From positions 1 through 64,000 of the forward strand of contig NZ_JAERUC010000080.1 of the NCBI RefSeq assembly GCF_016745505.1: a stretch of 64,000 bases of DNA. The letters run 5' to 3'. Origin of the DNA: Streptomyces silvae (GTDB lineage Bacteria; Actinomycetota; Actinomycetes; Streptomycetales; Streptomycetaceae). A program made the translations under genes and the position numbers. Below, in pieces: positions 45,168 to 54,293 of this stretch; within the stretch, counting starts at the first letter, position 1, and the number at the start of each line of letters is the position of its first letter. The notes beneath the pieces were generated by a model, which made no database searches, had not been told where the DNA came from, and saw only the letters and a program-made list of their open reading frames with translations.

Positions 45168-45883
45168 TGGTCCTCCTCCGCGCCCGCGTCACGCAGCCCC
45201 GGCACCACCAGTTCGGTGCCGGGTACGAGAGTCATCGGGTCGTCGATGTCGTTGGCCTCCGCGATGACCCGCCAGGCCGTCGCGTCGCCGTACTCCCGCC
45301 AGGCCAGCAAGGCCAGGCTGTCGCCCGCCACCACGGTGTGCGTACTGCGGGCACTGCGCGCCCCGGACGTCGGGTTCTGGCCCGCCGGGTCGACACTCGC
45401 CTCCTCGACGGACAGCGCGCAGGTGGCTCTCAGCGGCTTGCCGTCCACGTCGAACAGCGTGTAGCTCACCGACAGGCTCGACAGCACCCCGTCGAACGAC
45501 GTCGTCCGCGCCGTGCCCCACTCGAACCGCACCCACGGGCTGGCCGGCTTCTTACGGCCCAGGCTGGCCGGGGTCGGCACGCACCCCTTCATCAGCTTCT
45601 CCACCGCCAGCTCCACGGAGTTGTCGTGGGTGGCAGTGGCGTCCAGGAACACCTCCAGGGAGAGCGTGCGCGGGCCGCTGCCGACGAACTCCGGCAGCGC
45701 CGACTGCCCCGCCATCCGGGACGGGGTGCGCCGCCACTCGGTGCTCTTGCTCAGCTCCAGGGTGGAGGGGTTGAACTGGAGGTTCAGCCGCGCGATGGTC
45801 CCGCCGGGCTTGGCACCGACGGAGGCGGGGGGCTCCTTCAGCGTCAGCTGGGCCCTGGCCCGGCTGGAGCGTGCTGGGGACAC
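45164..45883 (-). CDS. eCIS tube-initiation protein with LysM domain
   Basis: A 239-residue protein with the CIS tube region (GGTIARLNLQFNPSTLELSKSTEWRRT in parts) and a C-terminal LysM-like domain (THTVVAGDSLALLAWREYGDATAWRVIAEAN in parts). It is the adaptor (Cis7/Afp7-like) that starts the inner tube on the baseplate. The GTG at 45883 has AAAGGAGG ten bases upstream. Confidence 0.87.
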   Translation of the reverse strand: MSPARSSRARAQLTLKEPPASVGAKPGGTIARLNLQFNPSTLELSKSTEWRRTPSRMAGQSALPEFVGSGPRTLSLEVFLDATATHDNSVELAVEKLMKGCVPTPASLGRKKPASPWVRFEWGTARTTSFDGVLSSLSVSYTLFDVDGKPLRATCALSVEEASVDPAGQNPTSGARSARSTHTVVAGDSLALLAWREYGDATAWRVIAEANDIDDPMTLVPGTELVVPGLRDAGAEEDQ

Positions 45884-45942
45884 AGCAGGACCTCCTTTCC
45901 TGGGACGGCGTGTCGGGGGCGGAGTGCGTGGGCGTGGGGGGG

Positions 45943-46368
45943 TCAGGACGGGCGCAGGCCCTGATGGGCGATCTCCAGGGTCTCCACCGCCGCCTGGGAG
46001 TTGGCGGGGTCGAAGGACGGCCCCTGCCAGCGCACCGGGACGATCCCGGACACCTGCCAGCTGATGATCCGGGTGAGATCCGGTTTCAGGGCCACGATCT
46101 CGCCGTCCTTGGGCTCCACCCGCTTCAGCGTCTCGTCGAGCCAGCGGGCGATCTTCGCCGTGTCGGCGGTGACGGGCCGGGTGAGCGTGATGTTGGACCA
46201 GGTCACGCGGCCGGGCAGCTGCCAGGTGAAGCCGTTGTTGCCGCCCTCGGCGTAGGTCTCCATCTCGACCTCGGCGCCCATGCCGGAGCACGTGTGGAAG
46301 GCACCCAGGTCGTTGCCGCCGATCGCGAGCCGGAAATGCACGCTGGTCGCGAAGATGCTGTCGGTCAT
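45943..46368 (-). CDS. eCIS inner tube protein, second copy
   Basis: A 141-residue phage-tail-tube-like protein (FRLAIGGNDLGAFHTCSGMGAEVEMETYAEGG in parts). It is a paralogue of the tube protein at 50080-50520 and probably forms the first tube layers between the LysM adaptor and the main tube. The order beside the LysM gene fits that role. Confidence 0.86.
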   Translation of the reverse strand: MTDSIFATSVHFRLAIGGNDLGAFHTCSGMGAEVEMETYAEGGNNGFTWQLPGRVTWSNITLTRPVTADTAKIARWLDETLKRVEPKDGEIVALKPDLTRIISWQVSGIVPVRWQGPSFDPANSQAAVETLEIAHQGLRPS

Positions 46369-46429
46369 CGGTCCGTCACTCGCCCGTCAGTCGTTCGTCG
46401 TCCGGTCGGTCTTCGTCCATGGCGTGCCC

Positions 46430-49423
46430 TCAGCGGCGTCCGTCGTAGGGGCGGCCGGTGCGTTCGCGACCGCGTCGTAACTCGGCGCGCAGCAGCCGCG
46501 ACACGGGGTCGATCAGACGGCGCGCCAGGTCGTCGAGCTCGGAGCCGGGGTCGTCCTGGGGGCGCTCGGGACGGCGGCGTGAGGCCGCCTTGCCCGAGGT
46601 GGAGGACGAGGAGGACGTGGGAGCGGGGGGCGCGGATGACGATCGCGGACGGCCGCGCGCCGGTATCTCCTTGCCCTGCACGCCCTTGAGCGGGTCGGCG
46701 GCGGAAGCGACGGCCTCGCGCTGCACCGGGTCGGCGGCGCCCGGCGCGACCGTCCTCGGCCGGACCGTGGGAAGGGGCCCCGGGAGCGATCCCGCCCGAG
46801 CCGGAGGGCCCGCCGGGCGGTCGGCGAGCGGCGGCGCCTGCGGGGCGGTCACCGGCAGGGACTTCGCCGGTACGGCGATGGCCGCGCCCGCGGTCACGGG
46901 GCGGGGCGGCGCGGGACGGACGACCGGGACGCGCTGGACCGGGGCCGGGACGCCGGACGTTCGCCTTCCTGCGTGCTCGGGCGGCGCGCCCCGCGTGCCC
47001 TGCGGTTCGAGGTGCGCGGTCGCGGACACGGCTCGCTGGAGCTGCGGTGTGCCGGGGGCAGGCGCATACGGGCCGGTCAGCGGACGTGCGGGTATCCCGG
47101 AGCGGCCGGGGGGAGCTGCCGGGGAGACGGCCGACGGGCCGCCCCGGTGTGCCGGTGTCCCGGGCGGCGGCGTGGTGTCGCCCTGCGCGGCGGCCGGTGC
47201 ACCGGGCCAGCGCGCCGCCACGACGGGACGGCCGCCGGAGCGGGCGGCGGCGGGCGGCGGCGCCCCCGCCGGGGTCCCCCGGAAGCTCAGGGTGAGCGGG
47301 CGGGCCGCCAGCAGCGAGAGGCTGCGGGGAGCCGAGGGCGGTGCGGAGCCGGTCAGGGTGAGGGGGCGCGGGTCTGCCGAACCTGCGGACCGGATGGAGG
47401 CGGAGCCTGGCGCCACGGCCCTGGCCACGACGACCGGGCCGGGTGCGGCGGGGCGACGAGGGCGTTGCCCACCGGAGCGCGGGCCGCCCGCCCGGGGTCC
47501 GCCGGAGGCCGGCCCGTCAGCGCGGTGTCCGCCGGAGGCCGGCCGGTCAGCGCGCTGGACGTCCGGGCCGGGTCGCCTGCCCGCGCTCGCCCCGCCGGGC
47601 GCCTTTCCTGCCGCTGCCGCGCCTTCCGTAGCTGCGGAGTTCGCGGGTTCCGGGCGGCCGGGGGCGACGGCCGGGGAGGTCGTCACCAGCGGGGTGGCGG
47701 GCCCGTCTCCGTGGGGTACGGGAGTGGCCCCGGCGGTGGAGTGCTCCGCGAGGGCGCGCTGGACGTCGGCCGTCCCCAGCAGCGGGGCGTCCCCGCCCGG
47801 AGCGCGCTGGACGTCCGGGCGGGGTCCCGTGGAAGACGTGCGAGGAACAGGAGAAGTGGCGGGACCGGGCAACGCGGCGCTCGGCGGCAGCCCGGGCAGC
47901 GGCGCTCCCAGCCCACCGCGCACGCGGGCGCCCGAACCGTCCGGGGCCGGGGTCCGGCGCGGGGCATCGGCAGCGCCCGCGGATGCCGCTCCCCCGGTGG
48001 CGCTCGTGCCGCTGTCGTACGGCACCGGGGTGTCGCCCTGGCGCTGGACGACGGGCAGGGCCGGACCGGGCGCTGAACCGGCACCGGGTGCGCCAGGGGA
48101 ACGGCCGAACGGCTCTGCGGTGGAAGGCAGTTCACTCAACGGGGCGCCGAGGGGAGCGCGCCCGCGCGAGGGCGTGACGGCACGCTGCACAGGGGCGTCC
48201 GGTGTGGCGGTGCTGGAGGAGTCCGTGCTCGTAACGTCCGGTGTGGCGGTGCCGGAGGAGTCCGTGCTCGTGGCGGCGCGCTGTACGGAGACGGAGGAGT
48301 CCGTGCGCGTAGCGGTGCGCTGCACGGGGGCGGAGGAGTCCGCCCTGGCACCGGGGATGGTGTTGGCGGCGTCTCGCGGGGGCGCCGGAGAGGGTGCGGG
48401 CCGCACCGCCGCGACGCGGCGCACCGGTCCCGACGGGCGGCGGGCGACGGTCAGGCGGGGCCCCGACGGGCTGGGCCGGACCGCCGCGTGGGACCCGTCG
48501 GCGCCGGACGTACGGGATGGTCCCGGGCGCGGCCCGGTCGCCTCCGCAGCGGCGTCCCGGGCGGCCGGGGCCGACGGCGTACGGCCTCCGGAAGTGCTCC
48601 GGGCCACGGACGCCCGCCCGGGGGTCGGATCGGAAAGGGGCCGGGCCGCGCCTGCGGGCGGAACGACCGCCACCCGTCGTACGAGCGGAGTCCTGGCGGC
48701 GACCGGCGGACGGCCGGTGCCGACGGGGGCCACGACCGGGCCCGTGCCCGGCTGGACGGCCCGCTGGACGGCGGCCGGTGAGGCGGCGAGGACGGCGGGG
48801 GATTCCGTAACCGTGAGCTCACGGGACCGGGGAGCCGCGTCGCCCGGACCCGCCTTCCCCGCACGGGGGCCGCCACCCGAGTCACCCCAAGGCCGTACGG
48901 CGGAGGAGCCCGGACGGGGTCCCGTCGATCCGGGCTTCCGATCCCCCGCAACCGGCCGTCGGGCGACCTCGGGTGCCCCGTCGGCCGTCACCGCGTCCGC
49001 ACCATCCGTGGCGTCCGGCCGCACCGCCCTCAGCAGCAGCGGACCCCCGGCCGTGTGCGTGGCCCGGGGAGCCGCCGGGCGGGTGACGCCGTGCACCAGA
49101 CCGGCCGGGGCGGCAGGCAGCAGCGCATGCCCGAGGCCGCTGCCGAACGTCGGGTTCTGCCAGGCGGCCAGGCCCGCACGGAAGGCGAGGCCGTCGCTGA
49201 CGCCCAGCGGGGCGCGGGACACGGTGAGTTCCGGCGCGGCGGTGCGGCGCCAGCCCCCGTCCCAGTCGCCGGGCACGGAAGGCGCCGAAGGAGCCGGGGC
49301 GTCGGACGAGGACGGCCCCGGTGCGTCGGGCGCGGCGGCACCCGGCGTGCCGGGCGCCCCCTGGTCCGGATCCGCGGCAGACGGGTCCGCGGCCCGGCGG
49401 CGCAGCCTGTCGCGCCATCCCAT
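46430..49423 (-). CDS. Long disordered Pro/Ala/Arg-rich eCIS protein with VQR repeats
   Basis: A 997-residue protein with almost no predicted globular structure. A short basic N-terminus (MGWRDRLRRRA) and a C-terminal amphipathic helix region (DDLARRLIDPVSRLLRAELRRG) bracket about 900 residues of Pro/Ala/Gly/Arg/Ser sequence. At least ten VQR motifs (mostly VQRA) recur, and a TDSS-containing repeat (48195-48350) is tandem. It lies between the tube and small tail genes in a conserved eCIS position. It may be the tape-measure or a scaffold; I have no family for it. Confidence 0.75.
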   Translation of the reverse strand: MGWRDRLRRRAADPSAADPDQGAPGTPGAAAPDAPGPSSSDAPAPSAPSVPGDWDGGWRRTAAPELTVSRAPLGVSDGLAFRAGLAAWQNPTFGSGLGHALLPAAPAGLVHGVTRPAAPRATHTAGGPLLLRAVRPDATDGADAVTADGAPEVARRPVAGDRKPGSTGPRPGSSAVRPWGDSGGGPRAGKAGPGDAAPRSRELTVTESPAVLAASPAAVQRAVQPGTGPVVAPVGTGRPPVAARTPLVRRVAVVPPAGAARPLSDPTPGRASVARSTSGGRTPSAPAARDAAAEATGPRPGPSRTSGADGSHAAVRPSPSGPRLTVARRPSGPVRRVAAVRPAPSPAPPRDAANTIPGARADSSAPVQRTATRTDSSVSVQRAATSTDSSGTATPDVTSTDSSSTATPDAPVQRAVTPSRGRAPLGAPLSELPSTAEPFGRSPGAPGAGSAPGPALPVVQRQGDTPVPYDSGTSATGGAASAGAADAPRRTPAPDGSGARVRGGLGAPLPGLPPSAALPGPATSPVPRTSSTGPRPDVQRAPGGDAPLLGTADVQRALAEHSTAGATPVPHGDGPATPLVTTSPAVAPGRPEPANSAATEGAAAAGKAPGGASAGRRPGPDVQRADRPASGGHRADGPASGGPRAGGPRSGGQRPRRPAAPGPVVVARAVAPGSASIRSAGSADPRPLTLTGSAPPSAPRSLSLLAARPLTLSFRGTPAGAPPPAAARSGGRPVVAARWPGAPAAAQGDTTPPPGTPAHRGGPSAVSPAAPPGRSGIPARPLTGPYAPAPGTPQLQRAVSATAHLEPQGTRGAPPEHAGRRTSGVPAPVQRVPVVRPAPPRPVTAGAAIAVPAKSLPVTAPQAPPLADRPAGPPARAGSLPGPLPTVRPRTVAPGAADPVQREAVASAADPLKGVQGKEIPARGRPRSSSAPPAPTSSSSSTSGKAASRRRPERPQDDPGSELDDLARRLIDPVSRLLRAELRRGRERTGRPYDGRR

Positions 49424-49427
49424 GTGC

Positions 49428-49586
49428 TCAACCGCCTTCGTTCACGCGGGTGTTGATGCGGGCGATCTCGGCCACCCACTGCTGACGTTCGCCGTGGGTC
49501 AGGTCGAGGATCTCCTCGCGCTGCCAGTGGAAGTGATAGGCGATGTACGCGATCTCCTCCCGGAGCCGGGGAAGGGCGTACGTCAC
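49428..49586 (-). CDS. Small eCIS tail-assembly protein (DUF6760-like)
   Basis: A 52-residue protein starting with GTG at 49586 and ending TGA at 49428-49430. It reads MTYALPRLREEIAYIAYHF then HWQREEILDLTHGERQQWV and a short tail. The first and second halves look like the small gp-like proteins found just upstream of tape-measure-position genes in phage and eCIS loci, often labelled DUF6760. It overlaps the upstream gene by four bases (GTGA) and lies four bases before the 997-residue gene, so it belongs to the operon. Confidence 0.85.
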   Translation of the reverse strand: MTYALPRLREEIAYIAYHFHWQREEILDLTHGERQQWVAEIARINTRVNEGG

Positions 49587-50083
49587 GATTCCCCCAGGCG
49601 CCCACCCGAGAGGTCGACCTCGAAGCCGCCCTCGCAGTGCGGGCAGGTCACCGCGGCACGGGTGTGGCCCTCGCTGTTGACCCGGCGGTAGAAGTCCTGG
49701 AGGAAGGCGACGTCGGTGGCGTACATCCGCTCCACCACCCCGGCGTGCACATCGGTGACGGTTCCGATCCGGGTGATCACCTGGCTCAGCAGCACCACGC
49801 TCAGGTACGCCGGGTTCTCCTTGACCCTGAGGTCGATCTGCGGACGCAGCTCGTCACGGGCGGTGGCCAGACGCATCGCGCCGTGCCGGTGCACCGTGCC
49901 CGCCTCGTCCACATAGCCGCGCGGCAGCTCGAACTCGAACTCGGTACGCAGGCCGTTCTCCTCCCGGGGCGGCGCCGGAGCGGCGGGGGCCGGGGGTGCC
50001 GCCGCCTGCTCCGGCGCCGGGGCGGGCGCGGTGGCCTGGAGGATCTCCTCCAGGTTGCCCGCGGTGACGGTACGGCGCCTCAT
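49583..50083 (-). CDS. eCIS tail-assembly protein with CPHC motif
   Basis: A 166-residue protein. An N-terminal Pro/Ala linker is followed by a conserved core (FEFELPRGYVDEAGTVHRHGAMRLATARDE in parts) and a single Cys pair in CPHCEGGF near residue 150. It resembles the conserved phage tail assembly proteins found between the tube and tape-measure positions. It overlaps the tube gene by four bases. Specific role unknown. Confidence 0.75.
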   Translation of the reverse strand: MRRRTVTAGNLEEILQATAPAPAPEQAAAPPAPAAPAPPREENGLRTEFEFELPRGYVDEAGTVHRHGAMRLATARDELRPQIDLRVKENPAYLSVVLLSQVITRIGTVTDVHAGVVERMYATDVAFLQDFYRRVNSEGHTRAAVTCPHCEGGFEVDLSGGRLGES

Positions 50084-50520
50084 TCGACGATGATCTCTTC
50101 GAACACGATCGTCACGGACTCGGTGGCCGCGGACGACTCGCCGGCCTTCAGGGAGGGCCCCTCCCACTTGGAGGCCCAGCCCTGCATCAGCTGGATACGG
50201 CGGACCGTGTTGCCCTCGGTGTCCTTGATCTCGATGGTGAGGTTCTGCCGCGCGGAGTTCACGGCACCGTTGTTGAGGGTCTCCTTGATCCAGTCGGTGA
50301 ACTCACCGCTCTGGTCGAGTCCCCGGGTGATCGTGATCTCACCGGCCTGGCGGGCGCCGGGCTGCTTGCGGATGATCTGCTTGCCCTCCGCGCTGACCTG
50401 GCGTACCTCGACGACCTCCTCCTCGACGGTCAGCCCGCTGATCTCCTGGACCGACTCGACCAGGTAGCCGCCGAGCTGCACACCGAAGACATGGGTGGAA
50501 AGAGCATCGCCCGTTGCCAT
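50080..50520 (-). CDS. eCIS main inner tube protein
   Basis: A 146-residue phage-tail-tube protein (VFGVQLGGYLVESVQEISGL; MQGWASKWEGPSLKAGESS). It forms the main rigid tube inside the sheath. It lies 50 bases after the sheath gene and four-base-overlaps the next. A second copy is at 45943-46368. Confidence 0.92.
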   Translation of the reverse strand: MATGDALSTHVFGVQLGGYLVESVQEISGLTVEEEVVEVRQVSAEGKQIIRKQPGARQAGEITITRGLDQSGEFTDWIKETLNNGAVNSARQNLTIEIKDTEGNTVRRIQLMQGWASKWEGPSLKAGESSAATESVTIVFEEIIVE

Positions 50521-50570
50521 GACTGTCTGTCACCTTCCGTTGCTGAGCGGTTCGTTCGGCTGGACCCGAG

Positions 50571-52127
<1,557 letters not shown>

Positions 52128-52341
52128 ACTCGCTCCTTCGCGTCCTTCGGGTTCGTTCACCTGTGTCCAGGTCGAGTCTCCGTGGGGGTCCGCGGAGGCG
52201 GCAGGGACGCGGGGGCATGATCAGGGGCAGGACCGCTGCCTTTCCGGGCGCCCGGCGTGCACCGCCGGACGCCGCCCGCCCCTGGACAACGGGTCGCAGG
52301 CCGGGGCGGGTGGGGCGGGTGGGGCGCACGCGGCGGGGTGC

Positions 52342-54132
52342 TCAGCGTCGGGCGCCACCCCGGCCGTGGATTTCCTGGTCCTTCGCGTACCCCTGCTGCG
52401 CCCAGCCTGCGATCTTCCGCAGTTCGGTCTTCAGCTCGTCCCAGGTCTTGAAGTAGTTGCCGATCGCCCGGATCTCCATCGGGATCACCGTGGAGCCCTC
52501 GACCGCGTGCGGCCTGATCTCCTTCATTCCACCGAACACCTGTTGCTGGGACACGCTCGGTTTGCCCGCCAGGGCGGAGTTCGCGTAGTCCAGCAGGCTC
52601 ACCTCGTCGAGGCCCGCCATCTGCCGGGTGGCCGTGTCACGGAACTCCAGCTTCTCGCCCTCCTTCTCCGTGGTCTCCTGATAGCCGGACAGCACGTCGA
52701 GGATCTGTTCCCGGTTCTTCTTCAGATAGTTCTGTGCCCCGCTGTCGAGCAGGCGGTACGCGTCGGCGAGGGGTGAGCGGGAGAGGAAGATGGTCAGGTT
52801 CTTGGGCTGTCCCTGGTCACTGTCCGTCGCGAGGTAGTCGGCCACGGCGGCGACTTGGGTGAAGAAGAGCTGGAGGAAGCCGTCGAGGGAGTCCGTGTCG
52901 ACCCGGCTCCGCTTCTTGCCCGCGGTCGCGTCCTCGAACTCCTCCAGGATCCCCTGCGCGAACGGCTTGGCCTGGTTCAGCCGGAACAGGGCGCGGGGCA
53001 GTGCCCGTTGACCGACGCTCGCCGGGTCGTTCCGGTAGTTGTCGAACACCTGGGGGATGCCCGCCAGCGGCACGCCGACGGTGTACTGGACGTAGAGCCC
53101 CTTACCCCGGCCCGGCTGCCCGTCCTGGTCGGTGTAGCCCTCGCTGCTGAGCGTCACACCTTCGGCGGCGGGCTGCAGCGTCAGACGCATCGTGGCGTCC
53201 GCCAGTGGTGTCCCCTCGGCAGCCGCGTAGAAGTCGTCGCGGACCTTCCTCATCTCGTCGACGATCCGGTCGAGTGCGTCCGGGCCGTCCGCCGCTTTCG
53301 TGCCGACCACCTGGACGGCGCCGGAGACGAACTCGACGTTGGAGTACGCGCCGCCCTCGTCCAGCTTCCTGGAGTCCGAGACGACCGTGAAATCCTCCGT
53401 GAGACTCGTCGCGAGGTCGGTGTCGCCGGGGAGTTTCCCTCCGCCCTCGCCCTTCACCCGCTTCGCCATCTCGGTCTCGAAGCCCTCCATGCGCTGCACC
53501 GGGCCCTCCATACGCTGCACCGGTGAGGAGGCGGTGCGCGGGGCGGCGGCGCCCGGGCCCTGGACCGCGCTGGCGCCGCCCGACCTCATGCGCGTGGCAT
53601 TCGATTCCGCCTCACGTTCTTCGTGGTCGTGCGGGTGGGTCATGTTGAACCCGCCGCCCGTCGGGTGCCCGGCCGAGGCCCTTTGCTGGTTGCGGACCGC
53701 GTGGGTGAGTTCATGGTCCAGCGTGTGGGAATCGCCGCCGTGCTTACCGATGACGATGTCCTGGTTCACCGTGAACGCACGCGCCTGGACGGCCGCGGCG
53801 GCCTGCTCCGCGGCGGCACCGGTGTGCACCCGCACGCCGGAGAGGTCGGCCTGGAACTGCTCCCCCTTGCGGGCCAGCGTCGCCCGGTCCAGGGGTCGGC
53901 CCGACGTACGCAGACCGGCCTCGACATCGGAGCGCTGGACGCCCCCCTCGTGGCCGCACCCCTCATGGTGCTGGTGAACTTCTTCCTCACGGTCACGGCG
54001 CATCCTCCTCAGCACCGCCTCATTGCCGATACCGGCCTGCAACCCCATCAACCCGCTCGGGAGGGCGGGGCGAACCGCCCTGTCCCTGTCACCCGGAGCG
54101 GCGGAACGGGACTTCCTGTCATGCGCGTGCAT
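52342..54132 (-). CDS. DUF4157 zincin-like protein, eCIS cargo candidate
   Basis: A 596-residue protein. The DUF4157 domain is at residues about 75-150 with HELTH at 140-144 (LDHELTHAVRN). The N-terminus has LQAGIGNEAVLRRM at 31-44, the same motif and positions as in the 431-residue protein beyond the cluster end. Two VQRMEG copies and a VQR near residue 65 share the motif of the 997-residue protein. The last 400 residues are helical with no family I recognise. DUF4157 proteins are the hallmark eCIS-associated genes, thought to be cargo or cargo-loading factors. GGGAGG precedes the ATG. Confidence 0.85.
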   Translation of the reverse strand: MHAHDRKSRSAAPGDRDRAVRPALPSGLMGLQAGIGNEAVLRRMRRDREEEVHQHHEGCGHEGGVQRSDVEAGLRTSGRPLDRATLARKGEQFQADLSGVRVHTGAAAEQAAAAVQARAFTVNQDIVIGKHGGDSHTLDHELTHAVRNQQRASAGHPTGGGFNMTHPHDHEEREAESNATRMRSGGASAVQGPGAAAPRTASSPVQRMEGPVQRMEGFETEMAKRVKGEGGGKLPGDTDLATSLTEDFTVVSDSRKLDEGGAYSNVEFVSGAVQVVGTKAADGPDALDRIVDEMRKVRDDFYAAAEGTPLADATMRLTLQPAAEGVTLSSEGYTDQDGQPGRGKGLYVQYTVGVPLAGIPQVFDNYRNDPASVGQRALPRALFRLNQAKPFAQGILEEFEDATAGKKRSRVDTDSLDGFLQLFFTQVAAVADYLATDSDQGQPKNLTIFLSRSPLADAYRLLDSGAQNYLKKNREQILDVLSGYQETTEKEGEKLEFRDTATRQMAGLDEVSLLDYANSALAGKPSVSQQQVFGGMKEIRPHAVEGSTVIPMEIRAIGNYFKTWDELKTELRKIAGWAQQGYAKDQEIHGRGGARR

Positions 54133-54293
54133 CCAGCGGCCTCCCAGACCGAGAAACGAACATTCCTCACGTGGAGCCCGCGAGCCGGCGTCCGGCGCCC
54201 ACACCCCTCGGGGACCACACACCACGAGCACCCTCCACACCCTGTTTGCCCGCTGCGTCGCCCGGACGCCGTGGATCAGCGCGGGCAGGCACC

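Noticed and set aside
48195..48350. A tandem repeat that could be read as a CRISPR-like array
   Set aside because: The repeats are imperfect, coding (TDSS-type residues), only a few units and without spacers of constant size.
46458..49691. A 1077-codon open frame antisense to the disordered eCIS protein
   Set aside because: Its sequence is a composition mirror of the Pro/Ala/Arg repeat gene; the minus strand has the coupled start and eCIS-operon position.
52128..52341. Direct repeats (GGGGCGGGT) between the sheath and DUF4157 genes
   Set aside because: Only two to three copies of low-complexity GC sequence; not distinct from local composition.
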